Shown piece by piece: positions 1 through 10,735 of a stretch of DNA of 38,654 bases. The notes under the pieces were generated by a model. The model had not been told where the DNA came from. It did no database searches and saw nothing but the letters and a program-made list of their open reading frames with translations. Each line of letters begins with the position of its first letter. Positions within the stretch are counted from its first letter, which is position 1. Origin of the DNA: Novosphingobium sp. (GTDB taxonomy: Bacteria > Pseudomonadota > Alphaproteobacteria > Sphingomonadales > Sphingomonadaceae); the NCBI GenBank assembly GCA_019510335.1, contig JAEKKO010000088.1:1-38654 (forward strand), read 5' to 3'. The position numbers and the translations under genes are program-made.

Positions 1-2
1 CC

Positions 3-137
3 AGCGGGGCCACGCCGGTCGCCAGCAGCGCGGCGGCCTCGCCGAGCAGCGATCCGCTGGCCGATCTCGGCGTCGTCCCTTCGGCGGCTCCGGTCGACGG
101 ACCCCGCGCCGAGCGCAATGGACGCCGCCAACGCTGA
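3..137 (+). CDS. C-terminal fragment of an upstream protein (low-complexity Ala/Ser/Pro tail), product unknown
   Basis: Open frame from the window edge to TGA 135-137: SGATPVASSAAASPSSDPLADLGVVPSAAPVDGPRAERNGRRQR*. Not in the ORF track because it has no start in the window. Confidence 0.35.
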   Translation, partial: SGATPVASSAAASPSSDPLADLGVVPSAAPVDGPRAERNGRRQR

Positions 138-436
138 GCGGCGTGGCGCGGGGATCTCGAGCCTTCCTGTTCCGTCCTTCCTGAGTTCGTCGGAGGACCG
201 TCGGCGCTCACGTGAACGCCACCCCTTTGCGCCTGCCCGCAACACAGCCGCTCAGGAGTTGCTTCGACGGCCCCCACTCCCTCGGCAGATTCGGGGATAT
301 CACGGGAACCGGCCTGCAGATTCGCCGTGGGCACGGACTTCTACGCATAAGGTGCGAGAACAGAACCAATACAGCAGATCCCGGCGGTCGCGGTTTTCCA
401 CACCAACCTGCGGGTAAAACAGCCATTTACCATCCG

Positions 437-472
437 ATCCCGTGATTTCCCGTGATTTTCCCTTCCATCCCC
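437..472. promoter_or_regulatory. Tandem 10-bp repeats upstream of mraZ (candidate MraZ operator)
   Basis: TCCCGTGATT (438-447) TCCCGTGATT (448-457) T TCCC (459-462), then TCCCC (468-472); GGGA cores on the minus strand at about 10-bp spacing just upstream of mraZ. Confidence 0.5.
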
Positions 473-493
473 GCGCGCTACGCGGTAAAGCGA

Positions 494-1015
494 ATGTGTC
501 GGGAGGACTTTTCCACGCCGCCAAACAGCGACGACCGGCTGCGCCCGCGCGCGGCCGGGCGGAGAAGTCGTTTCAAGGGCCGCTTCGTGCTGCCGCCCCA
601 GTTCCGCAAGTGCGTGCGCGAATCGAGCGGCGGCACCCGCGTGCTGTGCCTCGCCAAGCATGATCGCTGGACCTGCCTGACCGGGTTCGGACTGTCCCGC
701 CGTGGCGAGTTCGCCGCGCAGCTCGATCGCGAGGAGGCGATCGCCACCCAGGCCGGCCGCGAGTTCGACCGCGATCTGCGGGCGATGCAGCTTTACGGCT
801 TCACCGAAGTGCCGTTCGACGACAGCGGCCGCTTCATCATGCCCGACCACCTGCTCGAGCTCGGCGGGATCGACGGATCGCTGTTCTTCCAGGGCGCCGG
901 CACCTTTTTCACCCTGTGGAACCCCGGCCAGCTGGGCAAGATGGGCGCCGGGTGGGAGGGCGCGCAGGCGGCTTGCGCCAATCTCGCCCGCGATGCCGAA
1001 CGGGGGCGCAAGTGA
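494..1015 (+). CDS. mraZ: Transcriptional regulator MraZ
   Basis: [21 protein letters not shown] and [18 protein letters not shown] motifs of MraZ; first gene of the dcw cluster. Start uncertain (ATG 494 is in frame; the best SD GGGAGGA at 501-507 has no start codon after it). Confidence 0.85.
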   Translation: MCREDFSTPPNSDDRLRPRAAGRRSRFKGRFVLPPQFRKCVRESSGGTRVLCLAKHDRWTCLTGFGLSRRGEFAAQLDREEAIATQAGREFDRDLRAMQLYGFTEVPFDDSGRFIMPDHLLELGGIDGSLFFQGAGTFFTLWNPGQLGKMGAGWEGAQAACANLARDAERGRK

Positions 1016-1968
1016 GCGGCGCGTTCGGGCCGCACGTCCCGGTCCTGCTCGATGAAGTCATCGCCGCGCTGCGCCCGGAGCCAGGCAGCGTGATCGTCGA
1101 CGCCACGTTCGGAGCCGGCGGCTACAGCCGCGCGCTGCTCGCTGCCGGGGCCACCGTCCACGCTTTCGACCGCGACCCAGATGCGATCGCCGCGGGCGAG
1201 AGGTGGGACGAAGCGCGCGCCGAGCCGCCGCGGTTGGTGCTCCACCCGCGCCGCTTCTCGGAAATGGTCGCTGCGCTGGCCGAGGCCGGCGTTGCCCGCG
1301 TCGACGGCGTGGCGATGGACCTCGGCGTCTCGTCGATGCAGCTCGACCGGGCCGAACGCGGGTTCGCTTTCCAGCTCGACGGGCCGCTCGACATGCGCAT
1401 GGGGCCCGACGGGCCGAGCGCGGCCGACTTCGTCAACACCGCGCCCGAAGCCGAAATCGCCGACGTGCTGTTCCGCTACGGCGAGGAGCGCCAGTCGCGC
1501 CGGGTCGCCCGCGCGATCGTCGCGGCGCGGCCGCTGACGACCACCGGCGCGCTGGCGACCGTCGTGCGCAAGGCCCTCGGCCACCGCCCCGGCGCGCCCA
1601 AGGACCCGGCGACGCGCAGCTTCCAGGCGATCCGCATCCATGTGAACGCCGAGCTCGAGGAGATCGAGTGCGGACTGGCCGGGGCCGAGACCCTGCTGCG
1701 CAGCGGCGGCCACGTCGCGGTGGTCAGCTTCCACAGCCTCGAGGACCGAATCGTCAAGCAGTTCCTGCGAGACGCAAGTGGCGCCATCGCCGGCGGCTCG
1801 CGCCACCTGCCGCAAGCTATCACCAAGTATTCCCCGACTTTTTGCGAAATCTCACGCGCTGTGCACCCTTCGGCTGGGGAAATCGCCCGCAACCCGCGCG
1901 CCCGCTCGGCCACGCTTCGCTACGCCACCCGTACCGCCGCACTCCCCCGGGAGAGGAGGGTCGCATGA
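1012..1968 (+). CDS. rsmH: 16S rRNA (cytosine(1402)-N(4))-methyltransferase RsmH
   Basis: [50 protein letters not shown] motifs; GTG start overlaps the mraZ stop (GTGA). Confidence 0.95.
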   Translation: MSGAFGPHVPVLLDEVIAALRPEPGSVIVDATFGAGGYSRALLAAGATVHAFDRDPDAIAAGERWDEARAEPPRLVLHPRRFSEMVAALAEAGVARVDGVAMDLGVSSMQLDRAERGFAFQLDGPLDMRMGPDGPSAADFVNTAPEAEIADVLFRYGEERQSRRVARAIVAARPLTTTGALATVVRKALGHRPGAPKDPATRSFQAIRIHVNAELEEIECGLAGAETLLRSGGHVAVVSFHSLEDRIVKQFLRDASGAIAGGSRHLPQAITKYSPTFCEISRAVHPSAGEIARNPRARSATLRYATRTAALPRERRVA

Positions 1969-2468
1969 ACATGACGCGAGATCGCCTGCAGTCGATCGGC
2001 TGGGCCGTCGTTTTGACGGTGTGCGCCGCGCTGACGCTGGCCCTGACGTTCCGGGTCAACGCGGTGAAGAGCCAGGTCCGCCTGGCCGATCGGGAGATCG
2101 TGGCGCTCAAGCAGGAAAAGATGTTCCTCGAGACCGAGTTTGAGACCCGCGCCAACCAGCAGCAGCTCAAGGCGCTGAACGACGTCGAGTTCGGCTACGA
2201 TGCGCCGACCGCCGGGCAGTACGTTGAGAGCGAGCGCCAGCTCGCGGTCCTCGGCAAGGCCAGCGGTCCGGGGGCGCCGACGCCGATCCGCGTCGCCAGC
2301 ACCGCGGGTGATAAAGCGGGCGAAGGCTTTCCGGCGATGGTTTCGCCGCTGACCGGCAAGGCGATGGCGGCCGAAGTCCCCCCGGGCGGGGTGCACAAGG
2401 CGGTGACCGCAGCCGGGCTCAAGGACCGCCTGTCGCACGTCGAGCCCGAGAAGGCGGCGCGCGAATGA
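1965..2468 (+). CDS. ftsL: FtsL-like cell division protein
   Basis: Small protein with one N-terminal TM helix and a coiled-coil ([21 protein letters not shown]) between rsmH and ftsI. Confidence 0.8.
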   Translation: MNMTRDRLQSIGWAVVLTVCAALTLALTFRVNAVKSQVRLADREIVALKQEKMFLETEFETRANQQQLKALNDVEFGYDAPTAGQYVESERQLAVLGKASGPGAPTPIRVASTAGDKAGEGFPAMVSPLTGKAMAAEVPPGGVHKAVTAAGLKDRLSHVEPEKAARE

Positions 2469-4177
2469 CCGCGATCACCGTCTCCACCGCGATCTCGACC
2501 GGCCGGGTCGAGCTGGTCAACGTCCGCCAGCGCTCGCTGCTGGTGGCGAAGTGGCGGGTGCTGTGGGTGCTTGCCCTGTTCGCCCTGATCGCAGGCTCGG
2601 CGCTGCTGCGGATCGTCTACCTCGGGCTGTTCGAAGGCGCCCCGCCGACGTTTGCCGGGCTGCTGCCCGACCGCGGCGACATCGTCGACCGCAACGGCGT
2701 GCCGCTGGCCCGCGCGTTTCCCGCTTATGCGCTGTGGTACAATCCCAAAGTGCTCGGCGACGGGCCGCCGCTGGTCAAGTCGCCGGCGGAAGTCGCCGCG
2801 GCGCTGGTCCGGATCTTTCCCGACGAGGACGTGGAGGCGCTGACCGCGCGGCTCGCCGCCGGCAAGCCCGGTTACTTGCGCCGGCGCATCCTGCCCGAGG
2901 ACGCCAACCGCATTCACGCGCTCGGCGAGCCGGCGCTCGAGTTCCCGCGCGAGAACGAACGGTTCTATCCGCAAGGCTCGATGGCCGCGCACGTCCTCGG
3001 CTTCGTCGATGCCGAGGGGCATGGCCAGGTCGGGATGGAGCAGGTCTACGACCGGCACTTGCGCGATCCGGCGACCCGCGGCACCCCGTCGGTGCTGTCG
3101 ATCGATGCGCGGGTTCAGGGTGCGCTCGAGGACGAGCTCAGCCGCGGGATGCAGCTGAGCAACGCCAAGGGCGCCGCCGGGGTCATCCTCGATGTCGACA
3201 GCGGCGAGGTGCTGGCGCTGGCCTCGCTGCCCTCGTTCAACCCCAACCTGATCGACAACGCCGGCAGCGGCAACATCTTCAACCGGGTGACCAACGAGGT
3301 CTATGAGCTCGGCTCGGTGATCAAGCCGATCACCGTGGCCAGCGCGATCGATGCGGGGGTAGTCACCGACCTGGCCAAGCGCTGGCCGGCGGGCCCGCTC
3401 CACGTCGGCAAGTTCACGATCCACGATCACGAGAACTTCGGCGCCTCTCTCAACGTCCCCGAGGCGCTGATCCATTCGTCCAACATCGTCACCGCCCAGG
3501 TCGGCGACCAGCTCGGCGGCGTCCGGCTCAAGGCGGCGATGGAGCGGCTCGGCTTCAACGAGCGCCCGCACATCGAGCTGCCGGCACGCGGCTTTCCGCT
3601 GTGGCACAAGGGCGAATGGCCGCGGCTGACGACGATGACGGTGTCGTTCGGGCACGGCATCGCGCTCACCCCGCTGCACCTCGCCTGCGCCTACGCGGCG
3701 CTGGTCAATGGCGGGGTGTGGCATCCGGCGACGCTCGAAAAGGTCGCGCCCGGCCACGTCGCTCCCGGGCGGAGGGTGTGGACGGCCTCGACCAGCGCGC
3801 GGATGCGCCAGTTGCTGCGGCTGATCGTCAGCGACGGCACCGGGCGCAAGGCCAACGCGCCGGGCTTTCGCATCGGCGGCAAGACCGGCTCGGCCGAGAA
3901 GCCCGGCGCCGGCGGCTACCGCAAGAACGCGCTGATCACGACGTTTGCCGCGGCGTTCCCGATGGATCACCCGCGCTACGTGGTCATCGCCACGCTCGAC
4001 GAGCCGCAAGGGACCCAAGCCACTTCCGGGCAGCGCACCGCGGCGTGGAACGCGGCGCCGGTGGTCGGCCGCGTGGTCCCGCGCATTGGCCCGCTGCTCG
4101 GGGTGATGCCCGACGCCGCCCGCGACATCGACATCTCCGACCTGAGGCCGCTGGTCGGAAACGGGGAGGGGGAATGA
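2465..4177 (+). CDS. ftsI: Peptidoglycan transpeptidase FtsI / PBP3
   Basis: RGDIVDRNGVPLA, SXXK (ELGSVIKPIT), SSN (HSSNIVTAQ), KTGSAEK motifs; ATGA overlap with ftsL. Confidence 0.95.
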   Translation: MTAITVSTAISTGRVELVNVRQRSLLVAKWRVLWVLALFALIAGSALLRIVYLGLFEGAPPTFAGLLPDRGDIVDRNGVPLARAFPAYALWYNPKVLGDGPPLVKSPAEVAAALVRIFPDEDVEALTARLAAGKPGYLRRRILPEDANRIHALGEPALEFPRENERFYPQGSMAAHVLGFVDAEGHGQVGMEQVYDRHLRDPATRGTPSVLSIDARVQGALEDELSRGMQLSNAKGAAGVILDVDSGEVLALASLPSFNPNLIDNAGSGNIFNRVTNEVYELGSVIKPITVASAIDAGVVTDLAKRWPAGPLHVGKFTIHDHENFGASLNVPEALIHSSNIVTAQVGDQLGGVRLKAAMERLGFNERPHIELPARGFPLWHKGEWPRLTTMTVSFGHGIALTPLHLACAYAALVNGGVWHPATLEKVAPGHVAPGRRVWTASTSARMRQLLRLIVSDGTGRKANAPGFRIGGKTGSAEKPGAGGYRKNALITTFAAAFPMDHPRYVVIATLDEPQGTQATSGQRTAAWNAAPVVGRVVPRIGPLLGVMPDAARDIDISDLRPLVGNGEGE

Positions 4178-5622
4178 ACCTCTCCGCGCTGGCCGAGCGC
4201 GCCGGCATCGAACTCGAAGGGCCCGGCGACGCGCCCGTCACCGGCTTCGCCATCGATCACCGCAAGGTCGCCCCGGGAACCGTGTTCGGCGCGTTTCGCG
4301 GGACTCGCGTAAACGGCGAGGAGTTCATTCCGGCGGCCGTTGCATCGGGCGCGGTGGCGGTGGTCGCGCGGCCCGAAGCGCACGTCGCCGGCGCCGTCCA
4401 CATTCCCGATCCCGAGCCGCGCCGCGCCTTCGCCCGCCTGGCGGCGGTGTTCTTCGCGCCCGTGCCCGACAGGGTCGTCGCGGTCACCGGCACCAACGGC
4501 AAGACCTCGACGGTCGAGATGACCCGCCAGCTGTGGCGCATGGCCGGCTTGCGCGCGGCCTCGATCGGCACCCTTGGGGTGACCACGCCCGACGAGTCGG
4601 TCTCGACCGGGCTGACCACGCCCGACATCGTCACCTTCCTCGCCAATCTCGCCGGCCTCGCGCGCGAAGGCGTGACGCACGTCGCTTTCGAGGCGTCGAG
4701 CCATGGCCTCGACCAGTACCGCAACGAGGGCGTGCGCGTCGCCGCCGGGGCGTTCACCAACCTCAGCCGCGATCACCTCGACTACCATGCCGACATGAAC
4801 GACTACTTCCGCGCCAAGATGCGGCTGTTCGACGAAGTCGTCGCCGCGGACGGCACGGCCGTGATGTGGGCCGACGACGCGTGGTCGGAGCGGGCTTGTG
4901 ACCATGCGCGCAGACGGGGGTTGAGCCTGGTCACCGTGGGCGAGCGGGGGTCTGGGATCCGCCTGCTCGCCCGCGTGCCCGGCCTGCTCGGGCAGACGCT
5001 CGAACTCGAGCACGAAGGCGTCCGCCGCTCCGTCACGCTGCCGCTGATCGGGGCCTATCAGGCCGCCAACGCTCTGGTCGCTGCCGCGCTGGTGCTCGCC
5101 ACGGGCGGTGAGCCGGGGCAGACCTTCGATGCGCTGGCGCGGCTCCAGCCGGTGCGCGGCCGGCTGGAGCGGGCGGCGATCGCCCGCTCCGGCGCCCCGG
5201 TCTACGTCGATTACGCGCACACGCCCGACGCGCTGGCGGCGGCCATCGCCGCGCTGCGGCCGCATGGGCAGGGGCGGCTTTTCGTGGTATTCGGCGCCGG
5301 CGGCGACCGCGATCAAGGCAAGCGCGCGGAGATGGGGCGGGTCGCCGGCGAGGCTGCCGACGTCGTCATCGTCACCGATGACAACCCGCGCGGCGAAGAT
5401 CCGGCGGCAATCCGCCGGATGGTTCTGGCGGGCGCGAGCGGCGCGCGCGAGATCGGCGACCGGCGCGCGGCCATCGCCGCGGCCGTCGCCGAGGCGGGGC
5501 GCGATGACATCGTGCTGGTCGCCGGCAAGGGGCATGAGCAGGGGCAGATCGTCGGCGCCGGCGAGGCGCTGCGGATTCTGCCGTTCGACGATGTGACCGT
5601 AGTCAGGGAGTGTATTGGATGA
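4174..5622 (+). CDS. murE: UDP-N-acetylmuramoyl-tripeptide synthetase MurE
   Basis: VAVTGTNGKTSTVEM, EASSHGLDQYR, DNPRGEDP (meso-DAP type), YVDYAHTPDAL motifs; start ATG 4174 overlaps the ftsI stop. Confidence 0.95.
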   Translation: MNLSALAERAGIELEGPGDAPVTGFAIDHRKVAPGTVFGAFRGTRVNGEEFIPAAVASGAVAVVARPEAHVAGAVHIPDPEPRRAFARLAAVFFAPVPDRVVAVTGTNGKTSTVEMTRQLWRMAGLRAASIGTLGVTTPDESVSTGLTTPDIVTFLANLAGLAREGVTHVAFEASSHGLDQYRNEGVRVAAGAFTNLSRDHLDYHADMNDYFRAKMRLFDEVVAADGTAVMWADDAWSERACDHARRRGLSLVTVGERGSGIRLLARVPGLLGQTLELEHEGVRRSVTLPLIGAYQAANALVAAALVLATGGEPGQTFDALARLQPVRGRLERAAIARSGAPVYVDYAHTPDALAAAIAALRPHGQGRLFVVFGAGGDRDQGKRAEMGRVAGEAADVVIVTDDNPRGEDPAAIRRMVLAGASGAREIGDRRAAIAAAVAEAGRDDIVLVAGKGHEQGQIVGAGEALRILPFDDVTVVRECIG

Positions 5623-7088
5623 TCGCCCGTTCGCCGATGATTGCATGGCCGGCCGAGGCGGACGACGCGCTCCCTCTGGCGCTGTGGGACGCTGTGGCCA
5701 TCGCCGCGGCGACCGGCGGTACCCGCAGCCACGATTTCCAGGTCTCGGGCGTCGAGATCGACTCGCGCGACGTGCTCGAGGGCGACCTGTTCTTCGCGCT
5801 CAAGGGCGGCTCGACCGACGGGCACCGCTTCGTCGACGGCGCTTTCGCCCTCGGCGCGGCCGCGGCGGTGGTCGAGCGGCCGGTCGCCGGCCCGCACATC
5901 CTCGTGCCCGACACCACCGCGGCGCTCGAGGCGCTGGGGCGGGCGGCGCGGGCGCGCAGCAGCGGCCGGATCGTCGGCGTCACCGGCTCGGTCGGCAAGA
6001 CGGGGGTCAAGGAAGCCCTGTTCGCCGCGCTTGACCGCGCCAGCCGCGGCGCCGCGCACCGTTCGCTCAAGAGCTACAACAACCACGTCGGCGTGCCGCT
6101 GAGCCTCGCCCGGATGCCGGCGCGCGCCAGGTACGGCGTGTTCGAAATGGGCATGAACCACGCCGGCGAGATCGCCGCGCTGACCCGCCAGGTCCGCCCG
6201 CACATCGCGCTGATCACCACCATCGCGCCGGCCCACATCGAGATGCTCGGCAGCGAGGAAGCCATTGCCGACGCGAAGGCGGAAATTTTCGGGGGGCTCG
6301 AGCCCGACGGGATCGCAATCATACCTGCGGACAGCCCCCACCATGCCCGGCTGAACGCGGCCGCCGAACGCCATGCAGGCGCGGTGGTCTCGTTCGGCCG
6401 GGCGCCCCATGCCGACGTCCGCCTGCTCGATGCCGTGCCCGCGGCGCGGGGGGGATCGCTGATCACCGCCGACCTTGGCGCCAAGCTCGGCGGCCGGCGA
6501 TTGTGCTTCACCGTCGCCGCGCCGGGCGAGCACTGGGTGACGAACGCGCTGGCGGTGATCGCCGCCGTCGGCGCCGCGGGTGCCGACCTCGGCGCAGCGG
6601 GCATCGCGCTGGCCGAAATGGAAGGGCTGGCCGGACGCGGCCGGCGCACCGAGATCGCGGCGGCGGGCGGCACCGCGCTGCTGATCGACGAGAGTTACAA
6701 CGCCAATCCGGCTTCGATGCGGGCGACGCTGGCGCAGCTCGGGCAGACTCCGGCGCGGCGCCGGATCGCGGTGCTGGGGGCGATGAAGGAGCTCGGCGAC
6801 TTTTCCGATGGGCTGCACGCCGGCCTGGCCGAGCCGCTCGTCGCCGCCGGCGCCGATTATGCGGTGCTGGTCGGGGACGAAATGCACGCCCTGGCCGACG
6901 AATTGGGGAAATCGCGGCGCACCGCGCTTGGCAAGGCGATCCCCTTCGCCCATTGCGATAATGCCGCCGCTGCTGCCGAGGCTTTGGCGGAATTCGGCGT
7001 GGAGCGTGGCGATGCGATCCTCGTCAAAGGGTCGAACTCGGTGGGGCTGAGCTCGCTGGTTGCAACGCTCGTCCGCAAGGAAGGCTAG
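5619..7088 (+). CDS. murF: UDP-N-acetylmuramoyl-tripeptide-D-alanyl-D-alanine ligase MurF
   Basis: [37 protein letters not shown] motifs; start ATG 5619 overlaps the murE stop. Confidence 0.95.
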   Translation: MIARSPMIAWPAEADDALPLALWDAVAIAAATGGTRSHDFQVSGVEIDSRDVLEGDLFFALKGGSTDGHRFVDGAFALGAAAAVVERPVAGPHILVPDTTAALEALGRAARARSSGRIVGVTGSVGKTGVKEALFAALDRASRGAAHRSLKSYNNHVGVPLSLARMPARARYGVFEMGMNHAGEIAALTRQVRPHIALITTIAPAHIEMLGSEEAIADAKAEIFGGLEPDGIAIIPADSPHHARLNAAAERHAGAVVSFGRAPHADVRLLDAVPAARGGSLITADLGAKLGGRRLCFTVAAPGEHWVTNALAVIAAVGAAGADLGAAGIALAEMEGLAGRGRRTEIAAAGGTALLIDESYNANPASMRATLAQLGQTPARRRIAVLGAMKELGDFSDGLHAGLAEPLVAAGADYAVLVGDEMHALADELGKSRRTALGKAIPFAHCDNAAAAAEALAEFGVERGDAILVKGSNSVGLSSLVATLVRKEG

Positions 7089-7101
7089 GTCACCGCGCGC
7101 G

Positions 7102-8172
7102 ATGCTTTATCTGATCGCCGACTGGTTGCATTTCGCGGGCGTGACGAACCTCATCCGCTACCAGACTTTTCGCGCCGGCGCGGCGCTGATCACCGCCCTG
7201 GTGATCGGCCTCATCATCGGGCCGAAGTTCATCCTCATGCTCCGGGTCCGCCAAGGGCGGGGCCAGCCGATCCGCGAAGACGGGCCGCAAAGCCACCTCG
7301 CCAAGCGCGGCACGCCGACCATGGGCGGGCTGATGATCCTGATTTCGCTGGTGATCTCGATGGTCCTGTGGATGGACCTGACCAACCCGTTCGTCTGGGC
7401 GTGCCTGGCGGTGACTTGCGGGTTCGGGGTGATCGGCTTCCTCGACGATTTCGACAAAGTCTCCAAGCGCAGCCACAAGGGCGTGCCCGGCCGGGTGCGG
7501 CTGCTGCTCGAGTTTCTGGTGGCCGGAATCGCCGCGTTCATCATCGTCCGGCAGATCAACAACAACCTCTACGTCCCATTCCTCTCCGACCGCTATATCC
7601 CGCTCGGCCCGTTCTATTATGTCTTCGCGGCGTTCGTGATCGTCGGCGCGGGCAACGCGGTGAACCTGACCGACGGGCTCGACGGGCTGGCGACGATGCC
7701 GGTGATCATCGCTGCCGGCACGTTCGCGATCATCGCCTACCTCGCCGGACGCATCGACTATGCGCATTATCTCGGAATCCCGCACGTTCCGCGCGCGGGT
7801 GAGCTGGCGATCCTGTGCGCCGGGATCATGGGCGCGGGGCTCGCGTTTCTATGGTTCAACGCGCCTCCCGCGGCGGTGTTCATGGGGGACACCGGCAGCC
7901 TTGCTCTGGGCGGCGCGCTCGGGACGATCGCCGTCGCGGCGCATCACGAGATCGTCCTCGGCATCGTCGGCGGGCTGTTCGTGCTCGAAGCGGCCTCTGT
8001 CATCATCCAGGTGTTCGTCTACAAGCGCACCGGCAAGCGGGTTTTCCGGATGGCTCCGATCCACCACCACTTCGAACAGCTCGGGTGGAAGGAATCGACC
8101 GTCGTGATCCGCTTCTGGATCGTTTCGATCGTGCTCTCTCTCGCCGGACTTGCGACGCTCAAATTGCGATGA
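7102..8172 (+). CDS. mraY: Phospho-N-acetylmuramoyl-pentapeptide-transferase MraY
   Basis: Multi-[56 protein letters not shown] motifs. Confidence 0.97.
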   Translation: MLYLIADWLHFAGVTNLIRYQTFRAGAALITALVIGLIIGPKFILMLRVRQGRGQPIREDGPQSHLAKRGTPTMGGLMILISLVISMVLWMDLTNPFVWACLAVTCGFGVIGFLDDFDKVSKRSHKGVPGRVRLLLEFLVAGIAAFIIVRQINNNLYVPFLSDRYIPLGPFYYVFAAFVIVGAGNAVNLTDGLDGLATMPVIIAAGTFAIIAYLAGRIDYAHYLGIPHVPRAGELAILCAGIMGAGLAFLWFNAPPAAVFMGDTGSLALGGALGTIAVAAHHEIVLGIVGGLFVLEAASVIIQVFVYKRTGKRVFRMAPIHHHFEQLGWKESTVVIRFWIVSIVLSLAGLATLKLR

Positions 8173-9521
8173 TCACCAGCCCCGCCTTCTCCGGCAAGCG
8201 CTATGCCGTTCTCGGCCTCGCCCGCACGGGGATGAGCGCGGTCCGCTCGCTGCTCGCCAGCGGGGCGCAGGTGATGGCCTGGGACAGCCGCGAGGAGCCG
8301 CGCCACACGCTGCTGCAGATGTTCCGTGAGGGCGTCGAGATCGCCGACCCGGCCACGGCCGACCTCACCGGCACCGACGGCGTGGTGGTCTCTCCCGGGG
8401 TGCCGCTCAACCGCCACCCGATCGCCGCGGCGGCGAGCGCCGCGGGCGTTCCACTGATCAGCGACATCGAGCTGTTCGCGCTCGCCCGGCCGAGCCTGCC
8501 GCCGCACCGCATCGTCGGGATCACCGGGACCAACGGCAAGTCGACCACCACTGCGCTGGTCCACCACCTGCTGAGGAGCGCCGCGGTGCCGGTGCGGATG
8601 GGCGGCAACATCGGCGTGCCGATCCTCTCGACCGAGCCGCTGCCGCCCGGCGGGGTCTACGTGCTCGAGCTGTCGAGCTACCAGATCGACCTCACCCATA
8701 GCCTCGATTGCGAGGTCGCGGCGCTGCTCAACATCACCCCGGACCACCTCGACCGCTACGACGACATCGCCGCTTACGCCACGTCGAAGGCGCGGCTGTT
8801 CGCGATGCAGGGGCCGTCGCACCAGATGATCGTCGCTTCCGACGATCCCGAGACCCGCGGCATCGCGCTGGCCGAGGCGGCGCGCCGCGACCCGGGCAAA
8901 GTCGAGCGCGCCGATCCCGTGGCGATCGCGCCGCACCAGGAGAACTGGCCCTCGCTGCAAGGCCCGCACAACCTCCAGAACGCCGCCACGGCAGTGGCGA
9001 TCGTCACCGCGCTGGGCCTCCGCCGCGAGCAGATCCTCCCGGCGCTGGCGACTTTCCACGGCTTGCCGCACCGCATGGAGCGGGTCGCCGAGGCCGGCGG
9101 GGTGCTGTACATCAACGACAGCAAGGCGACCAATCCGGCCTCGACCGCGCCCGCGCTCGCCGCGTTTCCGCCGCGGCCCGACAAGCGCATCCACTGGATC
9201 GTCGGCGGCCTGCCCAAGGGCGAGACGCTCGACGAGTGCGCGCCGTGGTTCGGCAACGTCGCCGCGGCCTACACCATCGGCGAGGCGGGGCCGCACTACT
9301 CCGAGCTGCTCGCGCCGGTGATGCCGGTGCGGCGCAGCGAAATGCTGTGCGAGGCCATCCGCCAGGCGATCGAGGCAGCCAGGCCCGGCGACGTCGTCCT
9401 GCTCTCGCCGGCGTGCGCGAGCTTCGACCAGTTCCGCGACTACGAAGCGCGTGGCGACACCTTTCGCGATATCGTCATGGCCCTGACCACGCCGACCAAA
9501 GCCGGCGCGGGGGCCGCCTGA
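8169..9521 (+). CDS. murD: UDP-N-acetylmuramoylalanine-D-glutamate ligase MurD
   Basis: [46 protein letters not shown] motifs; ATGA overlap with mraY. Confidence 0.96.
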   Translation: MITSPAFSGKRYAVLGLARTGMSAVRSLLASGAQVMAWDSREEPRHTLLQMFREGVEIADPATADLTGTDGVVVSPGVPLNRHPIAAAASAAGVPLISDIELFALARPSLPPHRIVGITGTNGKSTTTALVHHLLRSAAVPVRMGGNIGVPILSTEPLPPGGVYVLELSSYQIDLTHSLDCEVAALLNITPDHLDRYDDIAAYATSKARLFAMQGPSHQMIVASDDPETRGIALAEAARRDPGKVERADPVAIAPHQENWPSLQGPHNLQNAATAVAIVTALGLRREQILPALATFHGLPHRMERVAEAGGVLYINDSKATNPASTAPALAAFPPRPDKRIHWIVGGLPKGETLDECAPWFGNVAAAYTIGEAGPHYSELLAPVMPVRRSEMLCEAIRQAIEAARPGDVVLLSPACASFDQFRDYEARGDTFRDIVMALTTPTKAGAGAA

Positions 9522-10735
9522 TGGCCAGCAATCCGCCCTATGTCCCTGGTGCCGGCCGCTTGCCGGCCTCGGCCCAGCGCTACCGCCGGACCCGCCGCGG
9601 CGAGCTGGCGATCTGGTGGCGCGAGATCGACCGCGTGCTGCTGACGCTGATCCTGGCGCTGATGGCGATCGGCACCGCCGCGGTTGCCGCCGCCTCGCCG
9701 GCGAGCGCGCGGCGGCTGTCGACCGCGGCGGTCAAGCTCGACGACCTGCACTTCTTCGTGCTCCACGTCCGCTGGCAGGCGCTCGGGCTGGCGACGATGT
9801 TCGGGGCCTCGCTGCTGTCGAAGGAATCGGCCCGGCGCGCGGGGATCCTGCTCGGCTTCGCAATGCTTATCGCGCTGATGCTGGTCCCGGTGGTCGGGAC
9901 CTCGGTCAATGGCGCCAAGCGCTGGCTCAATCTCGGCATCTCGCTCCAGCCGTCGGAGTTCCTCAAGCCGGCGTTCGCAATCGGCCTGGCCTGGATCCTC
10001 TCGTGGCGGGTGCGCGATCCCAACCTGCCGGTGCTGAAGATCTCGATGGGGATCATGGGGCTGGTTGCGGTGCTGCTGATGGTCCAGCCGGACTTCGGCT
10101 CGACGATCCTGTTCGCGGCGGTGTGGTTCGTCCTGGCGCTGCTCTCGGGACTGCCGCTGCGGCGCATCGCCATCGCCGCGGGGGCGGGCATCCTCGGGAT
10201 CCTGGCCGCCTATCTGTTCTACGCCAACGCCCGCCACCGGATCGACAGCTTCCTCGGCGGCGGGACCGCGTTCGACCAGGTCGACCTCGCCAGCCGCACG
10301 TTGCTCGCCGGAGGCTGGACCGGCAGCGGGCTGTGGCTCGGGACCAAGAAACTCGGCCTGCCCGAAGCGCACACCGACTACATCTTCTCGGTGATTGGCG
10401 AGGAATTCGGGCTGATCGTCTGCGCGGTGATCGTCGTGCTTTACCTGGCGATCATCGCCCGGGTGCTGGTCCGCCTGACCGAGGAGGAAGACCTGTTCAC
10501 GGTGCTCGCCGCGACCGGCCTTACCGCCCAGCTCGGCGGACAGGCGTTCATCAACGTCCTCGTCAATCTCCAGCTGTTCCCGTCGAAGGGGATGACGCTG
10601 CCGCTGATCAGCTACGGCGGCTCGTCGACGATCGCGCTGTGCCTCGGGGTCGGGTTCCTGCTGGCGATCACCCGGCGCAATCCCTTCCTCCAGCGCGATC
10701 GGCTGAACTTCCGCAACACGGGGGTGCTCAAATGA
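9521..10735 (+). CDS. ftsW: Peptidoglycan glycosyltransferase / division protein FtsW
   Basis: SEDS family: NGAKRWLNLG-ISLQPSEFLKPAF, DFGSTILF, GLPEAHTDYIFSVIGEEFG, GMTLPLISYGGSS. Confidence 0.96.
   Translation: MASNPPYVPGAGRLPASAQRYRRTRRGELAIWWREIDRVLLTLILALMAIGTAAVAAASPASARRLSTAAVKLDDLHFFVLHVRWQALGLATMFGASLLSKESARRAGILLGFAMLIALMLVPVVGTSVNGAKRWLNLGISLQPSEFLKPAFAIGLAWILSWRVRDPNLPVLKISMGIMGLVAVLLMVQPDFGSTILFAAVWFVLALLSGLPLRRIAIAAGAGILGILAAYLFYANARHRIDSFLGGGTAFDQVDLASRTLLAGGWTGSGLWLGTKKLGLPEAHTDYIFSVIGEEFGLIVCAVIVVLYLAIIARVLVRLTEEEDLFTVLAATGLTAQLGGQAFINVLVNLQLFPSKGMTLPLISYGGSSTIALCLGVGFLLAITRRNPFLQRDRLNFRNTGVLK

Noticed and set aside
137-430. Possible RNase P RNA or other ncRNA in the mraZ upstream region
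   Set aside because: No GAGGAAAGTCCGGGC-type or ACAG..GGCGG core motifs seen; no supported fold.
9616-10700. Out-of-frame + strand ORF extending upstream of murG (ORF track 9616-12072)
   Set aside because: The upstream part is Arg/Ala/Pro shadow translation of ftsW; real MurG starts at ATG 10732. Same reasoning trims the murE, murD, murC, ftsW and ftsQ ORFs.
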